DNA from: Siphonodentalium dalli
Taxonomy: Eukaryota > Mollusca > Scaphopoda > Gadilida > Siphonodentaliidae
Length of the DNA: 64,000 nucleotides
Direction of reading: 5' to 3'
Assembly: GCA_032622095.1 (NCBI GenBank)
Contig: CP136064.1
Span: 251,040,484 to 251,104,483, forward strand
This document shows, one piece after another, positions 1 to 11,900 of this stretch. The notes below the pieces were generated by a model. That model made no database searches. It saw only the letters and a program-made list of their open reading frames with translations, and was not told the DNA's origin. Position 1 is the stretch's first letter, and each line of letters begins with the position of its first letter. The position numbers were made by a program, and so were the translations under genes.

Positions 1-770
1 TAACCCAGGCCTTAAAATCCATCAATTTTTTTGAGAATCAAAACATAGCGTTTCTGAAGGGAATCATCACTATACAGTCATTCAATTTCAGGCAGTAACG
101 GATCACAGGCAGTAACGGGTCAGTTGCTGTTTATCGCCGTGGCAAAAGCCACAGATGGGCAATCTCACACGACTTCCCCGTCGAGTAAATTTTGGGCTGA
201 AGTTTGTTTCATCGGAGGAAAGTAGGTCAACAAAATATGTCAAGTTGCAGATCGGCTGCTGTCAATAAAAAACAGAATAGAATACACCCAAACTAAGCAC
301 TGTAAAATATCAACAAATTATTGATTTTTCAACTCCCAGACCCCCACAAAAGTTAAATTTGCCTTATTGTGTAAACATTTAATTTGTTTCGACCTACTTC
401 CGTTGTCAATAGCGGGTCACATGTTTTTGTTGACAGTCGTTCGCACGTGAAATCACGGACTGAATAAAAACATGTCAATTGAATTCTAATGATTAGCATA
501 CGTTGGAAATAATAAAAGATAGTAACATTTCATGCCTTCATTGGCAATTTGAGACATCATCCTCATCATACTCTGTCTGTATAACATTATATAAATTAAC
601 ACTTTTGTATTGTATAAACTACATATATTTTTGAAAACCATACACCCCACTTAATCTTGCATGTACCTAACAATATAAGCATTCCTTATTACACAGGTCA
701 GATCTGATTGTATCTGTCTGACATGTTTGATAATAAAGAACAACTGGGGAGAATGTGAAGGGTTTTTTTA
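1..770. other. Upstream sequence without a recognised feature
   Basis: Low-GC sequence with no open frame of note. A small local duplication of GGCAGTAACGG occurs near 90-120. The missing 5' UTR exon of gene 1 could lie here or at 1660-2810; no promoter motif decides it. Confidence 0.4.
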
Positions 771-1655
771 TGTGTACCCATACCATAGTATGGTACACAT
801 AGTGTCAACGTCCGGATTGACCACTCGTCGTTCGTCCGTCCGTCCGTCCGTCTGTCCGTCCGTCCGTCTGGCCGTCCGTCCGTCTGTCCGTCCGTAGACA
901 CTTTACGTGTAATGCGATAACTCAAACATTTTTTACCTGATCAAAACCAAAATTTGTATATGGGGGTTTCAGCCCAATATACAGATCGAGTTCGAATATG
1001 GGTTTGATCCGACTTTTTTTTACAGAGTTGTGGCCCTTTTTTTACTTAGAATTCACACATTCTGCCATAACTCAAACATTTTTTATCTAATCGGAACCAA
1101 ACTTGGTATGTGAGTTTCTTGGCCCAAAATACAGATCGAGTTCGAATATGGGTTTGATCCGACTTTTATTTACGGAGTTATGGCCCTTTTTCGACTTAGA
1201 ATTAATTAATTCTGCCATAACTCAAACATTTTTTATCTGATCGGAACCAAATTTGGTATGTGAGTTTCTCGGCCCAAAATACAGATTGAGTTCGAATATG
1301 GGTTTGATCCGAGTTTTTGTTACAGAGTTATGGCCCTTTTTCGAATTAGAATTCATTAATTCTGCCATAACTCTAACATTTTTTATCTGATTGGAACCAA
1401 ATTTGGTGTATGAGTTTCTCAGACCAACATACAGATTGAGTTCGAATATGGGTTTGATCGGATTTTTAATGGAGTTATGGTCCTTTGACATATAATTCAC
1501 ACATACATGTACTTCGATAAATCAACCATTTTTCATCTGATAGGAACCAAATTTGGTATGTGAGTTTCTCAACTCAAAATACAGAACGAGTTTGAATATG
1601 GGTTAGATCCAAATTGTTATACCAGAGATATGGCCCTTTTTAAACTAAGAATTAT
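771..1655. repeat. CCGT-headed element with five 148 bp tandem units
   Basis: An imperfect palindrome (TGTGTACC ... GGTACACA) at 771-799 precedes a (CCGT/CTGT)n run at about 825-897. After it come about five diverged copies of a unit with CATAACTCAAACATTTTTTA, AACCAAATTTGGTATGTGAG, GAGTTCGAATATGGGTTTGA and GAGTTATGGCCCTTTTT. Copies start near 900, 1050, 1200, 1350 and 1495. Confidence 0.85.
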
Positions 1656-2093
1656 CCAGATTATAACCCAAGTAACTTACAATTAATGAATACCTGCTTC
1701 TCTGTGAGCAAGATAAAAGACAATATAGTTTATTGCTTTGAGAGTTATTTATAGCCCTCATATGTTAGCTCTGTATAAGACAGAGATAGGTGATTTAACC
1801 CCTTTTACCCATTCCATGTCTTTTAACCTTTTCCATTAAATAAATAATTATATTATTTTGATATCTCACATGGCAATTTGCAACAACATGAATAGAACTG
1901 CTTACACTATGATAGTGGTGACAGGCTCTAGAGTTTAGATGTTATATTAACCCTTCTATATTGACTCATACATTCCAATAATTTGTGTTATTACTGGTTA
2001 TAATGTACATTTGTCATATACTACTTTAGATCATAACAGTATACTCTATAATTCAACATTAAACGATTATGATTCTGATCATAACAATTTATT

Positions 2094-2586
2094 ATCGCCA
2101 AGGGATGGGTTAAACATCTGCCGATCGTGATCGGCCTCTCGTTTTTAAGTACAATTTAAATATGAGATGCATGTATGTTGTTCTAAGCAGTCTGGCTTGT
2201 CAACAAATTATAATTTCTCTTTGGAAGTGAATGAATTTAGAATATTTGGCAGGTCAAAAGTGGCAGAGATAGGGGTTTATCACTTTTGCTTCCAATGAGT
2301 TAACTTAAACCCCTAAACATATCCTCCGAAATCACTAAACCATTGGATCTCATAGTGAGAGGTCATTGCGTGAATAAGGACAGAGTTAAGAGATTTAAAA
2401 CTACTCCTCCCCACCCCAAATACTTTAACCCTTCTTAAGACAAATTATTTGAGCTTTTGATTTCAAGTTAGGTACTGATATATGGATTCCTGTGATCATA
2501 TCTTTAACAAATTATCAGTTATAGCTAATCGCTATCGCCAAGGTATGGGTTAAACATCTGCCGATCGTGATGGGCCTCTCGCTTTG
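2094..2586. repeat. Pair of direct repeats about 440 bp apart
   Basis: ATGGGTTAAACATCTGCCGA with its flanks (TATCGCCAAGG before, TCGTGAT...GGCCTCTCG after) occurs at about 2095-2143 and again at about 2533-2582 in the same orientation. It could be a duplicated end of an element of about 490 bp. Confidence 0.6.
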
Positions 2587-2813
2587 GCTTAATTAGAACA
2601 CACAAGAGGCAATGAGTGCAAAAAGCGCAGAAAACGCTGCCACAAAAATACATCACTATCGTAAGATGGCTATTGAAATGAATTGATTACCCTCATTGTA
2701 TCGTCCTTGAGACTGATTAATAAATCTTCACTGAACCTTAGCTATCTGGCAAACTAGTAGCATGCATTTATTTATTAAGGCAAACATGAATGCTATGTAT
2801 TTCTATTCTACAG

Positions 2814-2931
2814 GTCCATCAAATGCCCATCTGGAACAGCTTGAAGCATAATGATGGATGATAATGATATTGGGGCTAAACCAGAACTTGTTTCTTTGAG
2901 AAAGATATTTGTAGGAAATATCAGTTATAGG
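2814..2931 (+). CDS. Gene 1 exon 1: 5' UTR end, start codon, RRM beta-1
   Basis: The acceptor TTCTATTCTACAG ends at 2813 and the donor GTGAGT starts at 2932. ATG is at 2851, with another ATG immediately after. It encodes 27 residues ending KIFVGNISYR, the first RRM strand. It ends in phase 0. Confidence 0.85.
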
Positions 2932-5900
2932 GTGAGTAGCAATAATATTTCACCATTATCATAGGATAATTGTAGTTAGGATCCCATGTACATGTATCAT
3001 TCTGATAAGATAGATACAAGGCTGAAAATAGTGTGTCTGTCAATTAAAGAATGAGGTCCAAAGAGGGTGAATTTAGTGACACTATCCCACACAGTGGCTA
3101 GAATCACCAAACTCACCTTCTGGGGACCTCATTCTGCTTAGGCCTCAACTCCCATGGGAGACTGATTGAAGTTCCCAGTTGAAGTGATGTTCACCTATTA
3201 GTAACTATGCATTTTAACTTCTGCAAATTAGGGGATATAGAAACTGAAGAGAAGGAATAGCATCACTAAATTCACACTACCAGTATGTGGACCTCAATCT
3301 GCAAATGACAGACACACTATTTGCAGCCTTGGATACATAGTCAGTTATAGCCATTTGGCAGTTTTGTTGTTATAGTGTATATGAAATGGTAAAATTTATA
3401 GTAGGGCCAAAAAAATAAATTTATTTGAGTCTCAAACAATTATTTTTCTGAATCAATGAGGGAGGGAGGACTTTTTTTTCTGCTCATCGTAAGCATGGAT
3501 CATGATAGCTTCCATTTTCTAATAATAGTAAGAAAATGTAGAGAGAACTTTTTTTGCATATTCATTGTTTAATCTGATATAAAAATTATTGTGGTACTAA
3601 CGGTACTGTACCTGTATCACAGGGACAGGGGCGTAGCAAGCAAATTTTATTGGGGGGGGGGGGGGTATAACCATTCATCGCAAAGCGATGACCTGAAGCC
3701 AAAGGCGTCTGTGGGGGAAAGCACGAGAGGGGGTTGCCCCCTCTCGATGGAAAAAAGTTTCTGACATTGGAAGCTTAAAGTGGCTCTCTGGTGGCTTCTG
3801 ACCCATCTGACATTGTTTTCCCACCACTACATTATCATAGATTAGTTCAACATTCTTATCATTTATCAATTGTAATTTCATAAAATGGTAGGCCGCTTGA
3901 AAGTGTAATGAACAAATAGGTATATGGGAATTCATGTTGTGTTATTATCTAGTCATTAATGATGTGAAATTATTCCCATAACTGGGATCAGATATTCAGA
4001 AAGTAAATATGTCACAAACAACCATGAGAAAGTAGACTACATGGATACACACATCACCATGGGTATGTATCGTGGGGTATTTATCGTGTGGGTATGAATA
4101 GTGTGGGTATGTATTGTGGGTATGTATAGTGTGTATGTATAGTGGGTATGTATCGTGGGGGTATGTATTCTGGGTATGTATAGTGGGGTATGTATAGTGT
4201 GGTTATGTATAGTGGTGGTATGTATTGTGTGAGTATGTATAGTGTGGGTATGTATAGTGTGGGTATGTATAATGTGGGTATGTATAGTGTGGGTATGTAT
4301 AGCGTGGGTATGTATAGTGGTGGTACATGTATATATTGTGTGGGTATGTATCATGTGGGTATGTATAGTGTGGGTATGTATAGTGTGGCTATGTATAGTG
4401 TGGGTATGTATAATGTGGGTATGCATAGTGTGGGTATGTATAGTGTTGGTATGTATAGTATGGGTATGTATAGTGTGGGTATGTATCATGAAGGTATGTA
4501 TGGTGTGGGTATGTATCGTGGGGGTGTGCATTCCCGCGATCGTCGGCGATACTTCATTAGTTTGCCAAATATTTTTACTAACCTTTGGAAAATATTGGGG
4601 GGGTAAATACCCCCCTTGCCCCCCCGGTTCCTACGCCCCTGCACAGGGATTATCAATAATGTTCTAATGCCCCTGACTATTCACAATTGCTATCTACACC
4701 AGACTATGATGATCAGCTAATCATTTTCTTCAATATAGTCTTTCTACTTAATGTTCTATGTCACTATGTGTATACATCATATTCAATCTATCAATCACAG
4801 AGATTTTGTTTGTTTGTTGTTGTTTTTTTGTCATAATATCACAAATTTAGCCCTTTCATGATGGGAGCTTACTGAATTTTTGCGAAAACCCTGTGCCAAT
4901 ATATTCTCAATATATATACGAGTCAATCATAGGTCGTCTCGCATATAGAAGAGAATGCATTGGCCTAACAAATTTTATATTATTTTTTATAATTGTTAAA
5001 GAATATAACAAAAAATGAAAATATTTAGAACAAAATTGTTAAAGAATTTGATTGATTTGACTTGATTGATCCAATCTGTTTTACAGAGTTATGGCCAGAG
5101 TAGTTGTCACATTTTCCATGTGAACCTCTAACCTTCTGCTCCCTCCCCTATACCCCCTCCTTCATATCATTCCCTCTCCTCCTACCCTCCACAAATTCTT
5201 GTAATAACCCTTTTTTTCTTTGACAACAATAAGCATTTAAGGCAACTTGAGTTAATTACCTGACCACATGCTCTTTCATTTTTAATCTTATCTTTTAATA
5301 AACAATGTTCCACAGAGCAATGGCATGTTTATATGTCTAAGGGTGTTTTGTTAACCGCCACTTAGCCAAGTGAATTTATTTAACTAGACCAACGTAGCTC
5401 TAGGTCCTTTGATGCTTGGACTTACATTGGATCAAACAGGACCCATATAGGAGATTTACATACATGTATGACATATGTTGTGTTTTACGATACATCCATT
5501 GTTGAATTTTTTGACATTTTTATTAGTTTCTTCAGAGTGGTGTAGTGGCTGAGTCGTAAAATATCAGTTTGAAGTAGTGAAATAAGCACAGAATATCTCT
5601 TTAAATATATTGGTATGGAGAAAAATATTTACATTGTCTACATTATTTACAATAGCATGCTGACTCCCAGTGAACAGTTTTTATAAGTGTGCCTACTAAG
5701 ATAAAATATAAGTTATATTGCACACATCAATCTGCAGATGTGTGTAGAAATTTCACTACACATTCGGCTATCACTATCCATATGTACACATCTACATTTA
5801 TACAAAATAGTGCCTATGAACAATCACCTGCTTTGTGTGCCTTTAAATCTGCTTGAAATTAATACATTTTTCTTATTTCAGGTGGGTCGAAAGCCTTTGA

Positions 5901-8900
5901 TGAAATTTTTCAGTAAATTTGGAAAAATTGCAGATTGCTATGTTCCCAAGGATCATATAAACCAGCTTCCAAAAGGGTGAGATCAGGATTTATGTTGGCT
6001 GGAAAATTCTTATGGCCAATTTTATTTCGGAATTTTTTTGACCAATTTAAAAAAAAACAGCCATAAAAATCAGTGCATAACTTTGGATAGAGTTCAATGG
6101 AAAGCAACAAAATTAGTACCTCAGCTGAAGAAACTACATTATAGAGATTGTAAGATATAATATCTCTTAAATATTGATTGCGATATTGTTTTGAGTTATC
6201 ACTTAGTATTAGGATTTCAAATTTTTGAAATTTTTACGATTGGTTTCTTTCCTTTTCCCTAACATAGGTTTGCGTTTATAACATTTGCCACCAGACAGGA
6301 TGCACAGAAGGCATTGGATGCAGACGAAGAGCAACTCACAATTGACGGAAGGTTTGTAATTAACCAGTGTTCGCGCTGTCGGGGGCCAAATTGGCCAGTG
6401 ACCAATTTTTTTCGAAATTGGCTATTACAATTTTTTTTGGCCAAACTGTTTTTACCCCAAATTGAGACGGAAAGCTAATTCAAAAGCTTAGTGACGAAAG
6501 CATTGCGGGTTTCATACTTCGGAAATATCGTACCATGGAAACCCAAATTTTGTAACAGGATCATTTATTGAAACATTTAACCAGCCAATTCAAATAATAT
6601 TTAATTAAAAACACTAATCGTCAAAATGCTTAATCTGTTCACTGGTTATGTAATTTTGTATTGATTACTTAACTCAATGGCATGCCATTTATGCAATGTG
6701 TCATAAACTGACTCCCGTCTACTACAACAATGTGTCTTCACATCATAAAACGTTTGAATACGAAAGATATTTAACAGTTATCACCTCACGGTAATAAGCA
6801 GCATTGTTTTTATCTGGGCGAAAATATAGAGCAATGACAACTAACACAGCTCATTGCTTTATTTGTTGGCGACCATGATGTCAGTGACAACAAGTTATTG
6901 CATTTCATTAAGCAGATTTATGTGATTATAATTATATAGAATGTTAGTTTCATGTTCGCGAATTTCGTTTTAGTTTCAATTGTCAACCGCCCAGAAAATC
7001 AGGATTTAATTTGGCCAAATTGTTTTTAATTTGGCCAATAAAACTTTCATTTTGCCAAACTTTTGGCCAAAAGATTTTTTGGTCGAGCGCATACACTGTA
7101 ATTAAGCCTTTCTTTACTGAATGGAATAATCACTTTCAGTTATTGAATAACTTATTAATCATCTGGAGGGTTCTTCATGAAATATAAGCAGACAACATGT
7201 AATAATAATTAATATAGCACTGGTAGTGAGTTGTCAGTATGCGCCAATCAGCTGATCGACCAAAATGAGGGTTCATGTGCTGAATTTATACTCGCCGCTC
7301 GTGGGAAAAGTTATATTCCACTGTAGCCACTTATAATTAATTCTGGTAAGAACCGCAGGTCTCCTGTATATTCTATACTCAACTCATTATTAATTCTCTG
7401 TTATATAATAATGTATTTCGTTATTTGCAATGTTTGTTGATAAATTACTGTAACAATTTTGTTTACATAACAATGCTTTCTCGATATATTTATGCCTTGG
7501 GATTCTTTAAACCAGCCCCTGATTAAATTATGATTGTTACAGCGCTCATATATTTTTCAGAGCTGTACGGGTTCACAGGGCAGAGGAATCCAAACGAACA
7601 TCAGGAAAAGTATTTCAAAACATTCCGACATTCAATGATGTTAATACCGAGGCAGGAGATTGGGATGCCTCGGATTCTGAGGTACTCACGAGGACTTCAC
7701 TAAGAACTGACTTTAAGGATATAAGCCTGGTACGATGTAGATAAAATTTCCTCACCAGGGACATGGCAATGGGGGGGGGGGGTTTAAAAATCTTAACAGC
7801 TGGAAATTTTATTCCTGACACAACATTAGTTGGAAATTTTTCAACACAGATAGCTTGAATTTGTTCTTATTTGTTCGATTTTCCAACTTGTAATTAGCGG
7901 GGAACTTGTAGGAAATTTTTCTACATTAGGTCAAAAGATTGGTCTGAAATGGCTACCAGATGAAATTTTCCAACTTTAGATGGGGGTGGGGGTTTGAAAA
8001 TTTCCAACATTTGGAAAGTTTGAGGTAGCAGTTGGAACTTCGGAGCAGAATGCGAGTGGAATATCACTAACCTGGGAGTTTTTTGGTGTAGTTCAGGTCT
8101 GGGAATGCAGTCGGAAATTTCAAGGTGGACACTCCACCAAGGGAGACCATCAAGCCACGTCCCTGCTCAGTCAGTATTTCTTCAGACTTACTCACATCAT
8201 GATTGTGCGACTTTAATTTAACAATGTCAAGTTTAGATTCACCCTCTGGGAACCTCATTTTGCTTAGGCCTCAACTGCTATGGGAGACATATGATAAGAT
8301 TGAAGTTCACCAGCTGAAGTTGGTGAAACTGAAAATAGTTTTAATACTAAATTAATATTTTATAGAATGGAGAGGACGAGAATGTGGACATCGATGAATT
8401 TTCAGCTAAGATTTCCATCAACAGCCTGTGTGATGACATACTGATGATTCTGCTGTCCCATTTACCATTACATGACAGAATCCGAGCTGAGAGGGGTATG
8501 TTCTGTATCATGGAGGCTCATTCGAGTGGGAATGGTGTATATTTGGTAGACTGGGGTTTAATTCTCATCTTGCTGATCTCTTTATAGTGTGACTTTTGAC
8601 TAACTGAATCTTCTTGTGATGTTAGTAGCTTCAAAGTTTAAAGATATGAGTATAGTATATCATTGAAATTTTATTTACCAAAATGAAGTGCATTATACTC
8701 CAAAAATTCTCCCATATTTTCTGAACTTAACAAAGTCAAAAATCTTTAATTACATTAATAACAACTTAAAAGGCCAATTTCATAAGGAAAATTCATAATT
8801 CATTTATAGGAATCCTGAATTATTTCTGAGTATGAGCGTGAGGATTAAACACTGCTTTAATGGCAACTTGATGGAATTTCATCTCCTTGGAATGTATGTG

Positions 8901-11900
8901 AAGTTATTTTCTTTTTCTAGTTTGTCATCGGTGGAGGAATGTAGCTTTGAAAATGTGGAAAGGTCAAGAAACACTGCAGTTTTTACATGTGTTCAAACAG
9001 AGGTTTGGTGGTGAGTGAACTTAATTTACTGAAGAGAAAGAGAAAAAACTGGTGTTTTAGTCTGGTTTACTATCAATAGCCCTTTCTAAATGGATACTCC
9101 CACTCAGTTATAAAAGTATTCATTGGAGTTGTCCATTATTTTTTTGGAGGGATTTTCTGGTAAAATGAGCTTAAGTTTACTTATAAATCATGTTAACAGA
9201 CCTCTGATATATGCATGTTTTGGGAAAGGCTGCCCTCTATGTGCATATACGCAAAGATTCCATTTGACCTAATCTGAAGACATGCAAGCAAGATATTCCC
9301 ACCCACAATTCTGGGAGTGAAGTTCATTATAGAAGAGTAATGGGATGGGACTCAGTCCAAAACAGCATCAACCCAACCGATATCCCAAGCTTTAGTGGAC
9401 TGAGAAGTCTTGGTCTAACTCGGCATGTAATTTTGTCATGTTACGGGTTATATATTTCAGAATTTTGTTTTCCAGGTGTTACTGACAAGATGCTGCACTC
9501 CTTACTACAGAGATGTACCAATCTGAAGAACTTAGATATGTCTGCATCTCCTCGATGTGTTACAGACCTCGGCATAGACCTCATAGGTAAGAACCAAAAT
9601 GTTCATTGATGCTGCTATACGCAAAGTGCTCCAAAGAGGCCTGGATGTAGTGTGTCTGACATTTGCACATTGAGGTCCCCAGAGGGTGAATTTAGTGACT
9701 AATCCTGCAGAGCATGATAGCATCAACAAATTCACCCTCTGGGATCCTCATTCTGCTTAGGATTCAACTGCTATGGGTGACCTAGGATCAGATTGAAATT
9801 CTCCAGTTGAAGTTTGTGATGTTCACCCATTCGTCACCTCGATTATTCAATTTAGGGGATATAGAAACTGAACAGAAGTGAAAAAGTAACTAAAACAATG
9901 TTAATTTGAGACTATAGACTCTTCCCAGAAGTCAAAATAATATTTTTTGGCTAATTTTGTTGTGGCACCGAATCTAATAGTTCTAACTCAAGGGGATGAG
10001 GTCCAAATAGATTTCTGCAGAGCTGGTAAAGTAATCTCCCACAGTTGATGTTGTAGTTAGAGACAACACTCATTGTTAGATATTCTATGGGCACACTTCT
10101 GACCCCATAACATAAAGAGGACAGGCTAAATCCCCTCCTCTCATCATTACAGGTAAATATTGTACACAGTTGCAGATATTGAATCTATCAGGAGTAGATG
10201 CTACAAACACTAATATGAAGACAATCAGTGCTGTGTGCAGCAAACTCAAGGTGGGCCTCTCACTTCATCACATCTTGTTTGGTCGAATTGTGTAAGAAAC
10301 GTTATCCAATTTAACCAAATTTGGTTCTGGCAGTTACTCATGAATATCATGGATGATTTTGAAAACTAGTCCTGCCTCAATTTTATTTCAGGAGTTATGC
10401 GCCCTAGATTGTTTCCTGGTGTCCATTTGGCTATGTAAGCATGCTATCTTCAACAAGGGCTATTTGATTTTGACCAAATTTGGTTTGTGGGTTCTACTCA
10501 AGCACACAAATTATGCCCCAACTCAACTACGGCATCTGTGATGAGCACCTCTTGTCTGGAAACTATTGATTATATGCGTGGTCAAATGCTATGTACAATA
10601 GAGAAATACTGTACATAATAATATTTCCTAATCAGTCTGTAAAAAGAAACAGTTATTATAACAGTGTATACTTGACCTTCACTGATTAGTTTACTGCCGC
10701 AGCCAATCAAATACAGATCCCGTGACCAAGTGATCAGTATTTTCACGTGTGATGACCAACTTCTATCAAAATCCTGTGTATCTGTTTACACCTCAGCAAG
10801 ACAAAAAGTTTTATACATGTGTTTTGAACTCTGATTTCTCTTAATTATTGGACAATTGTGGACTTTGGATTATATTTCAATGGATTATGTCAACGTCAAC
10901 GTCACTTTTTACCATTTTGTGTCACGTTTTTCAGGGGACATGTGGTTGGCGACATTTTATTTTAGTATATTTTATTATACTGGAATATGATTTTGGGCTG
11001 AATGGCTTATCACAGTTTTTTAGTGTGGGGATTATATCATGACAATTCTAAAATGCCACAGCAGCGAAATGAACATTTTGTAGATTTGTACTGTTTTTAA
11101 CTCTTTCATGACGGGAGCTGCGCTGGTGCAGTATTAAAGATCTTACGAACACCCTGTGTCAATGAATTCTCTTATAATTGCGAGTCTCCCATATATAAGA
11201 TAATGCATTGGCTTACAAGGTCAAGGTAAATATTGTTAGGTCAATGTATTCTCTTATATAAGAGAATGCATTGGCATAGGGTTTTTCACAAAATTTCAAG
11301 AAACTCCAATCATGAAAGGGTTAATGGATAGTCCCTAAGCCCTTATTGAACATTTAAATTACATTTCAGGAGGTGGTGCTAAAGAAATGTTTATTTATTG
11401 GAGAGACAGGGTAAGATTTTGTTTATTGCAAGTTCAGTCAAAGTTATTATTAGAAGCAAAATCGTAAAATTAAGCAATATTGAGCCAGTTTTATTGTACT
11501 GTTATTAAAGACCATAGGCCGTATCGCATATATAAGAGAATGCATTGGCCTAACAATTTTTTATAATGTTTTATAAATTTTTCTTATATTCTTTAACAAT
11601 TATTATCATTTTTTGTTATCATTTTTTCTTACATTCTCTAACAATTTTTATCATTTTTATCATTATTTCTTACATTCTTTAACAATTTTTTATCATTTTT
11701 AAATTTTTTCTTACATTCTTTAACAAATATAAAAAATAATATAAAATTTGTTAAAGGAATTAGTCTGTCAAAAAAATATTTTTTTTATCGTCATAATACT
11801 AATAATATATGTCTAACAGACCCATTTCGCCAAGAAAATTCAAAATCGAGTAGATAGTATTTTTATTATTATGATATTAAAAAAATCGCGGAAATATCCG

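Noticed and set aside
3675-3935. 86-codon minus-strand frame
   Set aside because: It lies inside the hAT-type element and reads a poly-G flank (ESHFKLP, GATPSRAF). This stretch is common in such elements' ends and is not a recognisable gene.
4037-4606. Long low-complexity open frames on both strands (HTHTI and YSVGM repeats)
   Set aside because: They are translations of a 15 bp tandem array, open in several frames because the period is divisible by three. No splice sites or unique sequence support a protein.
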